Shown: in pieces, positions 54,109 to 61,908 of the stretch
Position numbering within the stretch: position 1 is the stretch's first letter
Layout: the number at the start of each line of letters is the position of its first letter
NCBI RefSeq assembly: GCF_014855515.1
Contig: NZ_JACYFK010000001.1
Coordinates: 1,922,001-1,986,000, forward strand
Direction: 5' to 3'
Length of the DNA: 64,000 nt
DNA from: Euzebyella marina
GTDB taxonomy: Bacteria > Bacteroidota > Bacteroidia > Flavobacteriales > Flavobacteriaceae
Program-made: the position numbers and the translations under genes
Notes under the pieces: generated by a model
Told to the model about the DNA's origin: nothing
The model's input: only the letters and a program-made list of their open reading frames with translations
Database searches by the model: none

Positions 54109-54741
54109 ATGCTACAAGAAGATGTTTTAAGGGAGGTTGACAAAGGCACTTTATTGCCACTGATGGAAGAATTTTATACCATTCAGGGGGAAGGTTTTCA
54201 TAAAGGAACTGCTGCGTATTTTATAAGGGTAGGGGGCTGCGATGTCGGCTGCCATTGGTGCGATGTGAAAGAGAGCTGGAATGCCGGAACACACCCACCG
54301 ACCGCTATTGAAAGCATTGTTGAAAACGCTGCAAAGTACTCGAATACCATTGTGGTAACTGGGGGAGAACCTCTTACTTGGAACATGGAGCCGTTAACAA
54401 ACGCTCTAAAAGCCAATAACCTTACAACCCACATCGAAACATCAGGGGCCTACCCCCTCACCGGAATTTGGGATTGGATCTGCCTTTCACCCAAGAAAAA
54501 CAAGCTGCCAGAAGAGCGTATTTATGATGTGGCCCATGAGTTAAAGGTCATCGTTTATAACAAACACGATTTGATTTTTGCAGAAGAACAAGCGGCAAAG
54601 GTTAATGGAGAATGCATCTTATACCTGCAACCTGAATGGAGCGTTAGAGACAAGGTGGTTCCTTTAATAGTGGACTATGTGATGAAGAACCCGAAATGGA
54701 AGGTTTCTCTACAGACACATAAGTATTTGAATATACCTTAA
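54109..54741 (+). CDS. queE: 7-carboxy-7-deazaguanine synthase QueE
   Basis: A 210-residue radical-SAM enzyme of queuosine synthesis that contracts the ring of 6-carboxytetrahydropterin. FYTIQGEGFHKGTAAYFIRVGGCDVGCHWCDVKESW holds the CxxxCxxC-type cluster site, and TGGEPLTWN is the next SAM motif. The Cys spacing C-x3-C-x2-C is correct. The start at ATG 54109 (MLQEDVLREV) is the better one, since the longer frame begins at 54073 upstream of the promoter. It converges with the metalloprotease gene 6 bases away. Confidence 0.95.
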   Translation: MLQEDVLREVDKGTLLPLMEEFYTIQGEGFHKGTAAYFIRVGGCDVGCHWCDVKESWNAGTHPPTAIESIVENAAKYSNTIVVTGGEPLTWNMEPLTNALKANNLTTHIETSGAYPLTGIWDWICLSPKKNKLPEERIYDVAHELKVIVYNKHDLIFAEEQAAKVNGECILYLQPEWSVRDKVVPLIVDYVMKNPKWKVSLQTHKYLNIP

Positions 54742-54747
54742 AGACTA

Positions 54748-55686
54748 TTATTGTCTACCCCCATTTCCGGCGAGGTCTAAAAGGCACTGAGCATCCAAAC
54801 TAGGAGGTTCGGCCAAGCCTCTTGCCGTTCGGCTTTCCAGCATTTTCAACACACTCAACCCGTTTAAGCGACACGGTACTTTTAAGCTATTAGGGTTCTT
54901 CGCGAACAATGATTGACCTTTGTTTGAAGGGCCGCCGAACTGTAGTTCAGCGCGCATGAGGCAACCTTCAATAGCGCAATGGTTATTGCCTTTTGTATTT
55001 CCATTACTATCGACCTCTGGTTCACCATTTTCATCGACCAAATCATCTTCATGGTCATTCACCATATCGGTACCCAGATTAACCAGACCGAACAAATGAC
55101 CGAATTCATGGTTCAAAGTAGTTAGCTCTACATCGGGATCTGAAATGAAAAAACTTTGTTTGGCAAGTTTGCGAACGGTTACCTCGTGAATGATCATAGA
55201 GGTATTTCTGTATACGGCACCCAAGGTTACCAAACCTTCATCAAGGTCGTCGCCCTCGGCAGGCGAATCGGAGAAATAGATATAAATGCCCAATGTTGAG
55301 CCTTCATTGTAAACCGTTCGGTTCTTACTTTCAAGATCCGTGATTTCTTCTAGGGTAAGACTATCTTCATCTGGTGACGATAATTGTTGATAAACAAGTT
55401 CGATATCCTCCTTAAAGGTTCGTTTTTTTAAATAATCTACAAATCCATCTATCGCTTCCTGCGTAGGCTGAAAGCCCTCTACATAAGCAATCTCGATTTT
55501 TAGTTTGTTAAAACGATCGTTAGAAAGTAGGTCGTTGGCCGAATCGCCCGTGCCCTGTAGATTGGCGGTCTTATCAACCGCTTTCGGCTCTTCGTTATTA
55601 TCGGTAACATCAAGACTGTCGTCGCTACAACTGTTAAGACCATATAGCAGTGCTACAACCGATAGTACAAAAGAAAATTTCTTCAT
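54748..55686 (-). CDS. membrane-anchored zinc metalloprotease (lipoprotein)
   Basis: A 312-residue lipoprotein (lipobox LNSC, Cys20). The zinc motif is HEFGHLFGLVN with His193, Glu194, His197 and a following Asn203, and a likely third ligand is His236 in NNHCAIEGCLM, with Met244 in the Met-turn position. This layout matches flavobacterial proteins annotated as membrane metalloproteases. I chose ATG 55686 over an upstream frame. It follows a methyltransferase gene by 38 bases on the same strand. Confidence 0.88.
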   Translation of the reverse strand: MKKFSFVLSVVALLYGLNSCSDDSLDVTDNNEEPKAVDKTANLQGTGDSANDLLSNDRFNKLKIEIAYVEGFQPTQEAIDGFVDYLKKRTFKEDIELVYQQLSSPDEDSLTLEEITDLESKNRTVYNEGSTLGIYIYFSDSPAEGDDLDEGLVTLGAVYRNTSMIIHEVTVRKLAKQSFFISDPDVELTTLNHEFGHLFGLVNLGTDMVNDHEDDLVDENGEPEVDSNGNTKGNNHCAIEGCLMRAELQFGGPSNKGQSLFAKNPNSLKVPCRLNGLSVLKMLESRTARGLAEPPSLDAQCLLDLAGNGGRQ

Positions 55687-55724
55687 GATATTACCTTTAA
55701 AATACTTCAAAAAATAAATATGTC

Positions 55725-56429
55725 CTACTTCCGCCATAACCGTGCCAAATAATCGTAGTGTTCTCCCTCGAGCACCAGTTCGCAGTTGAGCCCTGAAGCT
55801 TCGGCAGCATTTGTTAAAGTCTGAAAATCAAGATATAGCCACTTGAAAGGTAGCCCACTTTTGCCTTTGTAGAGCATGGTGAACTCAACTTCGCCATAAT
55901 AATTTTGGTCAGGAACCCAGATGCCACCATCTTCATCTTCTTCGAACATATAGATGATATCACTTGAATCTAATAAAATTTGTCCTTTCGGTTTTAGTAA
56001 ACTCTTCAAATGGGAGAAGTAATCGGTCAAACTTCCTATTTCGCCCACCAGACCGATTCCGTTCATCAACATCAAGAGGGTATCAAAAGAGGAGTCGGCA
56101 TAATTAAGCAACGAACCATGAACCGCTTTTTTAATCCCCCTTAACTTGCATACATCGGTAGAACCCTTTGAACTATCTAAGGCGGTTACATCAAAACCTT
56201 TATTTTGTAAATAGAGACTATGGCTACCAGCGCCGGCGCCAATGTCAAGAACTTTTCCTTTACATAATTGAAGCGCCTTTTGCTCTATTGGTGGCATTTC
56301 GTCAAAAATGCGAAACAGATAGGGCAGCGGTAATATATCTTCTTCGTCTAAAGACGATTTTGTTACTATATCTTCGGTATAGTCGTTATTCTGATAATCT
56401 AAAAGTGCTCGACCAAATATATCGTTCAT
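55725..56429 (-). CDS. class I SAM-dependent methyltransferase
   Basis: A 234-residue methyltransferase. The SAM loop is GKVLDIGAGAGSHSLYLQNKG, followed by VTALDSSKGSTDVCKLRGI and LLMLMNGIGLVGE at motif IV. KGQILLDSSDIIYMFEEDE lies where the substrate is bound. The substrate is unknown. It lies upstream of the metalloprotease gene and diverges from the Cys-cluster protein gene. Confidence 0.88.
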   Translation of the reverse strand: MNDIFGRALLDYQNNDYTEDIVTKSSLDEEDILPLPYLFRIFDEMPPIEQKALQLCKGKVLDIGAGAGSHSLYLQNKGFDVTALDSSKGSTDVCKLRGIKKAVHGSLLNYADSSFDTLLMLMNGIGLVGEIGSLTDYFSHLKSLLKPKGQILLDSSDIIYMFEEDEDGGIWVPDQNYYGEVEFTMLYKGKSGLPFKWLYLDFQTLTNAAEASGLNCELVLEGEHYDYLARLWRK

Positions 56430-56483
56430 CGATAAAGCCTAGGGTTTGTTTTGCAAAAATGGACTATTTAGATAATTCTTCTT

Positions 56484-56491
56484 TAGTTTTG
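56484..56491 (+). promoter_or_regulatory. -7 element of the Cys-cluster protein gene
   Basis: TAGTTTTG matches TAnnTTTG and ends 17 bases before the ATG at 56509. Confidence 0.5.
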
Positions 56492-56508
56492 GGTCAATTT
56501 TTAGGTAG

Positions 56509-57006
56509 ATGGATAAAATCTTGGAGCAACTGCCGCAAATGGCAAAGGAGAAGCATGCGGAAAACAAGAAGTTTTTTGGTAAGCTGAAAAAGAGGCCCCC
56601 GAAAAACCTTGACTACCTCATGCAAGAGCTTCATCATGAAGAGTTTGAGCGTACCGATTGTTTAGAATGTGCCAATTGCTGTAAAACGACAGGGCCTTTA
56701 TTTACCAAGGCCGATATAGAGCGTATCTCAAAATTCTTCAGACAAAAACCTCAGGCTTTTATAGATGATTACCTTAGAATTGATGAAGAGAACGACTATG
56801 TTTTGCAATCGCTGCCATGCCCATTTTTAGGAGCTGATAATTACTGTTCTATCTATGATGTGAGACCAAAAGCCTGTAGAGAATTTCCGCATACCGACCG
56901 GAAAAAATTTCAACAGATATCTAACTTGACTCTTAAGAATGTAGCGATTTGCCCAGCTGCTTTTAATATAGTTGAGGCTATGAAAGCAAAAATCAACTTA
57001 AGATAG
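56509..57006 (+). CDS. YkgJ family cysteine cluster protein
   Basis: A 165-residue protein with the UPF0153/YkgJ metal-chelating pattern. CLECANCCKTTG at about residues 51-62, then CPFLGADNYCSIYDVRPKACREFPH, and a last CPAAF. The N-terminal 40 residues are basic and helical. The family binds zinc or an iron-sulfur cluster; no reaction is known. The next gene starts 2 bases after its stop, so the two are co-transcribed. Confidence 0.9.
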   Translation: MDKILEQLPQMAKEKHAENKKFFGKLKKRPPKNLDYLMQELHHEEFERTDCLECANCCKTTGPLFTKADIERISKFFRQKPQAFIDDYLRIDEENDYVLQSLPCPFLGADNYCSIYDVRPKACREFPHTDRKKFQQISNLTLKNVAICPAAFNIVEAMKAKINLR

Positions 57007-57008
57007 CC

Positions 57009-57500
57009 ATGCAAGCAAGAGTCGAATTTTTACCCGAAAAGAAATTAGTCGGTATTTCTATGGAAATGAGCTTGGCCAAAAATAGAACCTATCAACTTTG
57101 GAGCAGTTTCATGCCGCAGCGCGATTTGGTTGAAAATAAGATTGATTCAAATTTTTATTCACTCCAAATCTATGATAAGGTGTTCGATCCGAAAGCATTT
57201 AAACCAACTACTGATTTCGTCAAATGGGCGGCCGTGGAAGTGAGCGAATTCGGTTCAAATGAGACTGACTTTGAAACTATGGTTCTTCCTGAAGGGCATT
57301 ATGCCGTTTTTCTTCATAAGGGATTGCCTTCAGATTTTCCCAAATCTTTTCAATTCATTTTTGGGGAGTGGCTTCCAAAATCAGACTACATCTTGGATGA
57401 TAGACCGCATTTCGAGCTATTGGGTAGTAAATACAAGAATAATCATCCTGATTCGGAGGAGGAAATATGGATTCCTATTAAACCGAAAAAAATAGAGTAG
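57009..57500 (+). CDS. GyrI-like small-molecule-binding domain protein
   Basis: A 163-residue stand-alone effector-binding domain of the SOUL/GyrI type. KKLVGISMEMSLAKNRTYQLWSSFMPQR is the usual first repeat, and VLPEGHYAVFLHKG with FGEWLPKSDYILDDRPHFELLG is the second. In MerR/AraC regulators such domains bind hydrophobic drugs, and stand-alone members may sequester them or hydrolyse cyclopropanes. It is coupled to the YkgJ gene and converges with an SMR transporter gene 12 bases away. Confidence 0.85.
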   Translation: MQARVEFLPEKKLVGISMEMSLAKNRTYQLWSSFMPQRDLVENKIDSNFYSLQIYDKVFDPKAFKPTTDFVKWAAVEVSEFGSNETDFETMVLPEGHYAVFLHKGLPSDFPKSFQFIFGEWLPKSDYILDDRPHFELLGSKYKNNHPDSEEEIWIPIKPKKIE

Positions 57501-57512
57501 TTGACTGAAATT

Positions 57513-57839
57513 TTAGTGCGATACTACTTTGAGCCCTATTATGGAAGATATCAGAGTGGTGAGAAAGAATATTCGCCAAAAGGTGGCCGGTTCTTTGAAA
57601 ACAAATATGCCAATAAGCACGGTGCCAACGGCACCGATTCCGGTCCAAACGGCATAGGCGGTACCAATGGGCAATTCTTGAGTGGCTTTTACCAGCAACA
57701 CCATGCTTATAGATAGGCAGACCAAAAAACCAACATACCAGTAAATACTTTCGTTTTCCGATGCATGCTTCGCTTTTCCTAAACAAGCTGCGAAAGCCAC
57801 TTCAAATAGACCTGCGATTATCAATAAGAACCAGTTCAT
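57513..57839 (-). CDS. sugE: SMR family transporter, SugE/Gdx type
   Basis: A 108-residue four-helix membrane protein of the small multidrug resistance family. FLLIIAGLFEVAFAACLGKAKHAS includes the essential membrane Glu13, and ATQELPIGTAYAVWTGIGAVGTVLIG matches the Gdx/SugE group, which exports guanidinium and some quaternary ammonium ions. No guanidine riboswitch is evident in the leader. It has its own promoter at 57874-57902. Confidence 0.9.
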   Translation of the reverse strand: MNWFLLIIAGLFEVAFAACLGKAKHASENESIYWYVGFLVCLSISMVLLVKATQELPIGTAYAVWTGIGAVGTVLIGIFVFKEPATFWRIFFLTTLISSIIGLKVVSH

Positions 57840-57873
57840 TGTATTACTTAAAAATAGGTGCGATTAATTGATA

Positions 57874-57902
57874 CAAAGTTACGGCCTTTTGCTTTTGTTC
57901 AA
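57874..57902 (-). promoter_or_regulatory. sugE promoter
   Basis: On the minus strand TTG (57902-57900) and TAACTTTG (57881-57874) are separated by 18 bases, close to the Bacteroidota arrangement. The -7 element ends 34 bases before the ATG at 57839. Confidence 0.5.
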
Positions 57903-58014
57903 GTGATATTTGCCGATTATGGGAGGTTGCACGGTAGAGGTTTTCTTTAGGTTTTGTATATTTAGTTGTTTATGAAAACCGTCATCTAGGCTCAGCAGGG
58001 CCACCTACAAACCG

Positions 58015-58866
58015 ATGGAATCGATTATCACATATTTTGAAACGATACCTTCAGCGCACCGATCATTAATTCTGGTTGGTGGAATCACCCTTTTTTGGTT
58101 GCTTGAGGGTGCGGTTCCGCTTGTGAAATTTTCTTATCGAAAATGGCGTCATGCCCTTCCGAATTTCTTCTTCACGATTACTACGGTCGTAGTAAATTTT
58201 CTATTGGCGTTTTTGTTGCTCAAAACAGCTGATTGGACGGTCGCATCAGAATTTGGAATTATCAATTGGTTGCCCGAAATGCCCTTATGGCTGTACGTAG
58301 TTTTAGGTGTCATGCTTTTAGATTTAATCGGGGCCTACCTTGCCCATTTGGTCGAGCACAAGGTAAAACCCCTTTGGATGGTACACCTGGTACACCATAC
58401 CGATCATAATGTAGATACTACCACTGCAAACAGGCATCATCCTTTAGAAAGTATGGTTCGATTTACATTTACATTGGTGGGGGTGTTTTTGGTCGGCACT
58501 CCCATCGGGGTGGTTATGCTTTATCAGTCGCTATCATTGATAGCCTCTCAATTTGGGCATGCCAATATTAAGCTACCTAAAAAAATAGATGAGGCATTGA
58601 GCTATATCATCGTGTCGCCCGATATGCATAAGGTACATCATCATTACAAACTGCCATATACCGATTCGAATTACGGAAACATTTTTTCTATATGGGACCG
58701 TCTTTTCGGTACTTATAGAAAATTTGATCGAGAATCTATTGTTTACGGGGTCGATACCTTTCCTGATGAGTTAGAAAATGCTAGTATTGCAGGCTTATTG
58801 AAACAGCCTTTTCATAAATATCGAAAACCCACTTCTTATGAGAAGGTGTCAACAACTAATAATTAA
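58015..58866 (+). CDS. sterol desaturase/fatty acid hydroxylase family protein
   Basis: A 283-residue membrane di-iron enzyme. Four hydrophobic segments (about residues 15-32, 48-70, 88-105, 150-175) surround the His boxes HLVEHK, HLVHHTDH, NRHHPLE and MHKVHHHY. The family hydroxylates fatty acids, sterols or carotenoids. The substrate is unknown and no lipid gene lies nearby. The gene 46 bases downstream encodes a BLUF photoreceptor. Confidence 0.87.
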   Translation: MESIITYFETIPSAHRSLILVGGITLFWLLEGAVPLVKFSYRKWRHALPNFFFTITTVVVNFLLAFLLLKTADWTVASEFGIINWLPEMPLWLYVVLGVMLLDLIGAYLAHLVEHKVKPLWMVHLVHHTDHNVDTTTANRHHPLESMVRFTFTLVGVFLVGTPIGVVMLYQSLSLIASQFGHANIKLPKKIDEALSYIIVSPDMHKVHHHYKLPYTDSNYGNIFSIWDRLFGTYRKFDRESIVYGVDTFPDELENASIAGLLKQPFHKYRKPTSYEKVSTTNN

Positions 58867-58912
58867 CCTGTAATGACCGGTTGGTCAAGGGGGAATAAAT
58901 TTTGAATACTTA

Positions 58913-59350
58913 ATGATCTATAAGTTGACCTATGAATCGGATGCCTGTGTGCCTTTTGAGAAACTAGGGGTAGATGCTATTCTTGCGAGTGCTAGAGACC
59001 ACAATAAAATATTGAATATTACAGGTTGCCTTGTATATCATAACGGGGCATTTGTACAGATTCTGGAAGGAGAGAAGGAAGAGGTTCACAAATTGTTCAA
59101 GTCGATAGAGAAAGATCCAAGACATGCCAATGTGAGGTTGGTCAGTGAAGAGTACGATAAAAAACGAAGCTTTTCTAATTGGAACATGGCTTACTTTGAT
59201 ACCTCTTTAGAGGGGCTCAGCAAGTCTGATATAGAAAATTTTGAACGTAACTTATTGATGTTGGCCGAATTCTCTGATCGACTGTCGACTACGGTCAATA
59301 TGTTCTGGCTCAATGTCCGTAAGGTTATGTTGAACCTTAAGTTGGCCTAA
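58913..59350 (+). CDS. BLUF-domain blue-light sensor
   Basis: A 145-residue protein, nearly all BLUF (residues 1-95). The FAD-photocycle residues align exactly with those of AppA: Tyr7, Asn31, Gln49 (FVQILEG), Trp90 and Met92 (FSNWNMAYF). The C-terminal 50 residues are a helical extension with no output domain, as in short BLUF proteins that act by binding partners. The stop overlaps the convergent NamZ gene by 4 bases. The photoreceptor role follows from the family; the partner is unknown. Confidence 0.95.
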   Translation: MIYKLTYESDACVPFEKLGVDAILASARDHNKILNITGCLVYHNGAFVQILEGEKEEVHKLFKSIEKDPRHANVRLVSEEYDKKRSFSNWNMAYFDTSLEGLSKSDIENFERNLLMLAEFSDRLSTTVNMFWLNVRKVMLNLKLA

Positions 59351-60615
59351 TAAATTAGATACTTGGCCCTTATTTTTTTGAATTCTTCCAATTGCGGCTG
59401 CCAAGTTGCTTTTATTTCTTCCTCGGTGAGTCCTTTTTCAATTTGCTTTTGAAGTAGTGCGGTTCCCGCATGTTTGGTAAACCCACTAGTATTAAATACC
59501 AGGCTTTTATCATTGGCATTCATATAAGAATCGATTATCCATTGTAGCGAGACTTCGGTTTTTCTGGGTATTTGAGATAAGTCTTTACCAAAGCATTTTT
59601 TGCCTTCTTCTTTTGGATGCTTTGAACCGAAGTTGGGCATAGGCACATAGCTGAAGTTGTACTGGGTGCTGTCAAGAAACGAGGCCCCATAGCGTTGAAA
59701 CTGAAACTCTGTTCCCCTACCGGCATTAATGTTGGTGCCTTCAAACAAGCCAAGGCACGGGTACAGATTGATAGATTTATCATTGGGCAAGTTGGGTGAA
59801 GGTCTAATAGGCAATGAATACTCGGTTTCATGTGTCCAGTTTTCCAATGGTATGACTTTAAGGTTAGCTTTTTTAGAACCGGCAAGCCAGCCTTCTTCAT
59901 TGATCATGGTTGCATATTCCCCAATCGTCATTCCATAAACTAATGGTATTGGGGTCATTCCTAAGAAACTGGTATTCTCTTTTTCCATTGTAGGCCCATC
60001 AACATAGTGCCCATTGGGGTTGGGCCTATCAAGAACTATTATGGGTTTTCCGTTTTCGGCACAGGCTTCCATCACTAACTGCAAGGTCGCTATATAAGTA
60101 TAAAAGCGAACGCCCACATCTTGAATATCGAATAGAACTACGTCTAAATTTTTAAGCTGTTCTGTAGTTGGCTTCCTGTTTTTTCCGTAGAGCGAAATTA
60201 AAGGCAACCCCGTTTTCGGGTCGGTGCCATCGTTTACTTTCTCCCCAGCATCGGCGGCTCCCCTAAAACCATGTTCTGGGGCGAATACGCTTTTTATTTT
60301 AATGTTCAGAGCAAGAAGTGAATCAACCAAATGGGTGTAGGCAACACTATCCGATATGGCTTCTTTGTCACTTGTAGCCGCTTTAAAAATTACACTGGTT
60401 TGATTGGCAACGACACCGACATTTTTTCCGATTAAATCGTTCACATATAATTCCGTTCGGTTACTAGCGACCTTTACCGGTTTTTGAACGACCGAATCTT
60501 TGGCCTGTACCTTTGTTTGGGCTACATCATCCTTTGTTTTCTCATGGTTTGCGCAAGAGCTAAAGACTAAAAACCAAATGAAAAATGTACTTTTGAAGGA
60601 GGATAAAAATGCCAT
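59347..60615 (-). CDS. namZ: NamZ-family exo-beta-N-acetylmuramidase, DUF1343 (lipoprotein)
   Basis: A 422-residue lipoprotein (hydrophobic residues 8-19, lipobox FSSC, Cys21). The DUF1343 core has GKNVGVVANQTSV, IKSVFAPEHGFRG, ISLYGKNRKPT, LFDIQDVGVRFYTYI and IVLDRPNPN. NamZ enzymes remove terminal N-acetylmuramic acid from peptidoglycan fragments during recycling. I chose ATG 60615 (MAFLSSFKSTF). It diverges from the ABC permease gene with only 3 bases between start codons. Confidence 0.92.
   Translation of the reverse strand: MAFLSSFKSTFFIWFLVFSSCANHEKTKDDVAQTKVQAKDSVVQKPVKVASNRTELYVNDLIGKNVGVVANQTSVIFKAATSDKEAISDSVAYTHLVDSLLALNIKIKSVFAPEHGFRGAADAGEKVNDGTDPKTGLPLISLYGKNRKPTTEQLKNLDVVLFDIQDVGVRFYTYIATLQLVMEACAENGKPIIVLDRPNPNGHYVDGPTMEKENTSFLGMTPIPLVYGMTIGEYATMINEEGWLAGSKKANLKVIPLENWTHETEYSLPIRPSPNLPNDKSINLYPCLGLFEGTNINAGRGTEFQFQRYGASFLDSTQYNFSYVPMPNFGSKHPKEEGKKCFGKDLSQIPRKTEVSLQWIIDSYMNANDKSLVFNTSGFTKHAGTALLQKQIEKGLTEEEIKATWQPQLEEFKKIRAKYLIY
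60588..60595 (+). promoter_or_regulatory. ABC permease gene -7 element inside the namZ reading frame
   Basis: TACTTTTG matches TAnnTTTG, 24 bases before the TTG start codon at 60619. A GGAGG sequence follows at 60598-60602. Confidence 0.5.
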
Positions 60616-60617
60616 AA
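60609..60617 (+). other. two-codon reading frame (Met-Pro-stop) behind a strong GGAGG
   Basis: ATG CCA TAA at 60609-60617, preceded by GGAGG at 60598-60602 with good spacing (6 bases). It ends one base before the TTG start codon of the ABC permease at 60619 and is in another frame. Confidence 0.4.
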
Positions 60618-60618
60618 A

Positions 60619-61860
60619 TTGAATTTTGAATATTTTTTGGCCAAGAGGCTTATCAAAGGCGAGGCGCATAAAATTAGTATTTCCGCCCCTATAATAAAAA
60701 TAGCTATTGCGGCTATAGCATTAGGTTTGGTCATGATGCTGGTTGCCATTGCTTCGGGGGTTGGTTTGAAGTACAAAATACGTGAAAAAGTTGCTGCCTT
60801 CAACGGACACATACAAATTTCTAATTACGATAATAATGCCTCTGATGTTTCGGTGGTGCCACTGTCTATAAATCAAGACTTTTACCCACGGTTCGATAAT
60901 GTTGAGGGCATAGATCATATACAGGCGGTGGCCAGTAAGGGCGGTATTATCAGAACCGAAGATACCTTTGAGGGTATTTTGGCCAAAGGCGTGGGCAAAG
61001 ATTACAATTGGGGGGCTTTCGAGGAATATTTGGTAGATGGAAATTTGCCGGATTATAGTGGAGAACTTAATTCACAGGTACTCATGTCAAGCTTAATGGC
61101 CAACCGTTTGAAATTAGGTACGGGCGACAGTTTTTATGCTTTTTTTCTTAAGGACGACGACCCCTCGAAACTGCCCAACCAACGAAAGTTCACCATTACC
61201 GGTTTGTATGACAGCGGTTTTGAAGAGTTTGATGGGGTATATCTTTTTACCGATATCAGGCATGTTCAGAGAATGAACAAATGGGGTGAAGATCAGATTG
61301 GCAATTTTGAGGTTTTTTTGAACAGCTTTGATGATTTACAAGAGAAAAGTAATGAGATTTATGGTAAAACGCTATCAACTTTAGATACACAGACCATCGT
61401 CGATAAATACTATAAAATTTTCGAGTGGATAGGGTTATTCGATTTCAACATTTTTTTGATAATCGGGATTGTTATCATCGTGAGCGGCTTTAATATGATT
61501 ACGGCGCTGTTAGTGCTCATTTTAGAGCGTACTCCGATGATCGGAATTTTGAAAGCTTTGGGATCTGCTAATTGGAGTATACGAAAAGTATTCTTGTACA
61601 ACGCTTCTTATCTTATCGGTATAGGTTTGTTCTGGGGTAATCTTATAGGTCTCGGAGCCATTTATCTGCAAAGTGAATTTAGAGTGCTGAAGTTCCCTAA
61701 TCCTGAGGAATATTATATTGACTATATTCCTGTATATATTGATGTACCGACTGTGGTTCTGTTAAATGTAGCGGTGCTTCTACTGTGTATGCTGATGCTT
61801 TTAGTGCCCTCTTATATTATAACCAAGATTACACCTGTAAAGGCAATTCAATTTGAGTAG
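60619..61860 (+). CDS. ABC transporter permease, FtsX/LolE-type
   Basis: A 413-residue inner-membrane protein. It has one membrane segment at about 25-48, a large periplasmic domain (50-270), and three segments at about 275-300, 325-345 and 380-405. The start NFEYFLAKRLIKGEAHKISISAPIIKIAIAAIALG is the opening of flavobacterial FtsX-like permeases of the MacB/LolE type, and the start codon is a TTG. No ATP-binding protein gene is adjacent. It begins 3 bases from the divergent namZ start codon. Confidence 0.85.
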   Translation: MNFEYFLAKRLIKGEAHKISISAPIIKIAIAAIALGLVMMLVAIASGVGLKYKIREKVAAFNGHIQISNYDNNASDVSVVPLSINQDFYPRFDNVEGIDHIQAVASKGGIIRTEDTFEGILAKGVGKDYNWGAFEEYLVDGNLPDYSGELNSQVLMSSLMANRLKLGTGDSFYAFFLKDDDPSKLPNQRKFTITGLYDSGFEEFDGVYLFTDIRHVQRMNKWGEDQIGNFEVFLNSFDDLQEKSNEIYGKTLSTLDTQTIVDKYYKIFEWIGLFDFNIFLIIGIVIIVSGFNMITALLVLILERTPMIGILKALGSANWSIRKVFLYNASYLIGIGLFWGNLIGLGAIYLQSEFRVLKFPNPEEYYIDYIPVYIDVPTVVLLNVAVLLLCMLMLLVPSYIITKITPVKAIQFE

Positions 61861-61908
61861 ATTAAAAAAGAAGGGTGATTGAAACGGCTATTTTTATAAT
61901 ATATAGCT

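Noticed and set aside
56168-56587. 139-residue plus-strand frame
   Set aside because: It is antisense to the methyltransferase gene and overlaps the start of the YkgJ gene in another frame; its composition is shadow-like.
57840-58014. possible guanidine riboswitch before the SugE/Gdx-type gene
   Set aside because: The leader downstream of the promoter is about 28 bases and I see no conserved guanidine-riboswitch core or paired ACGR loops.
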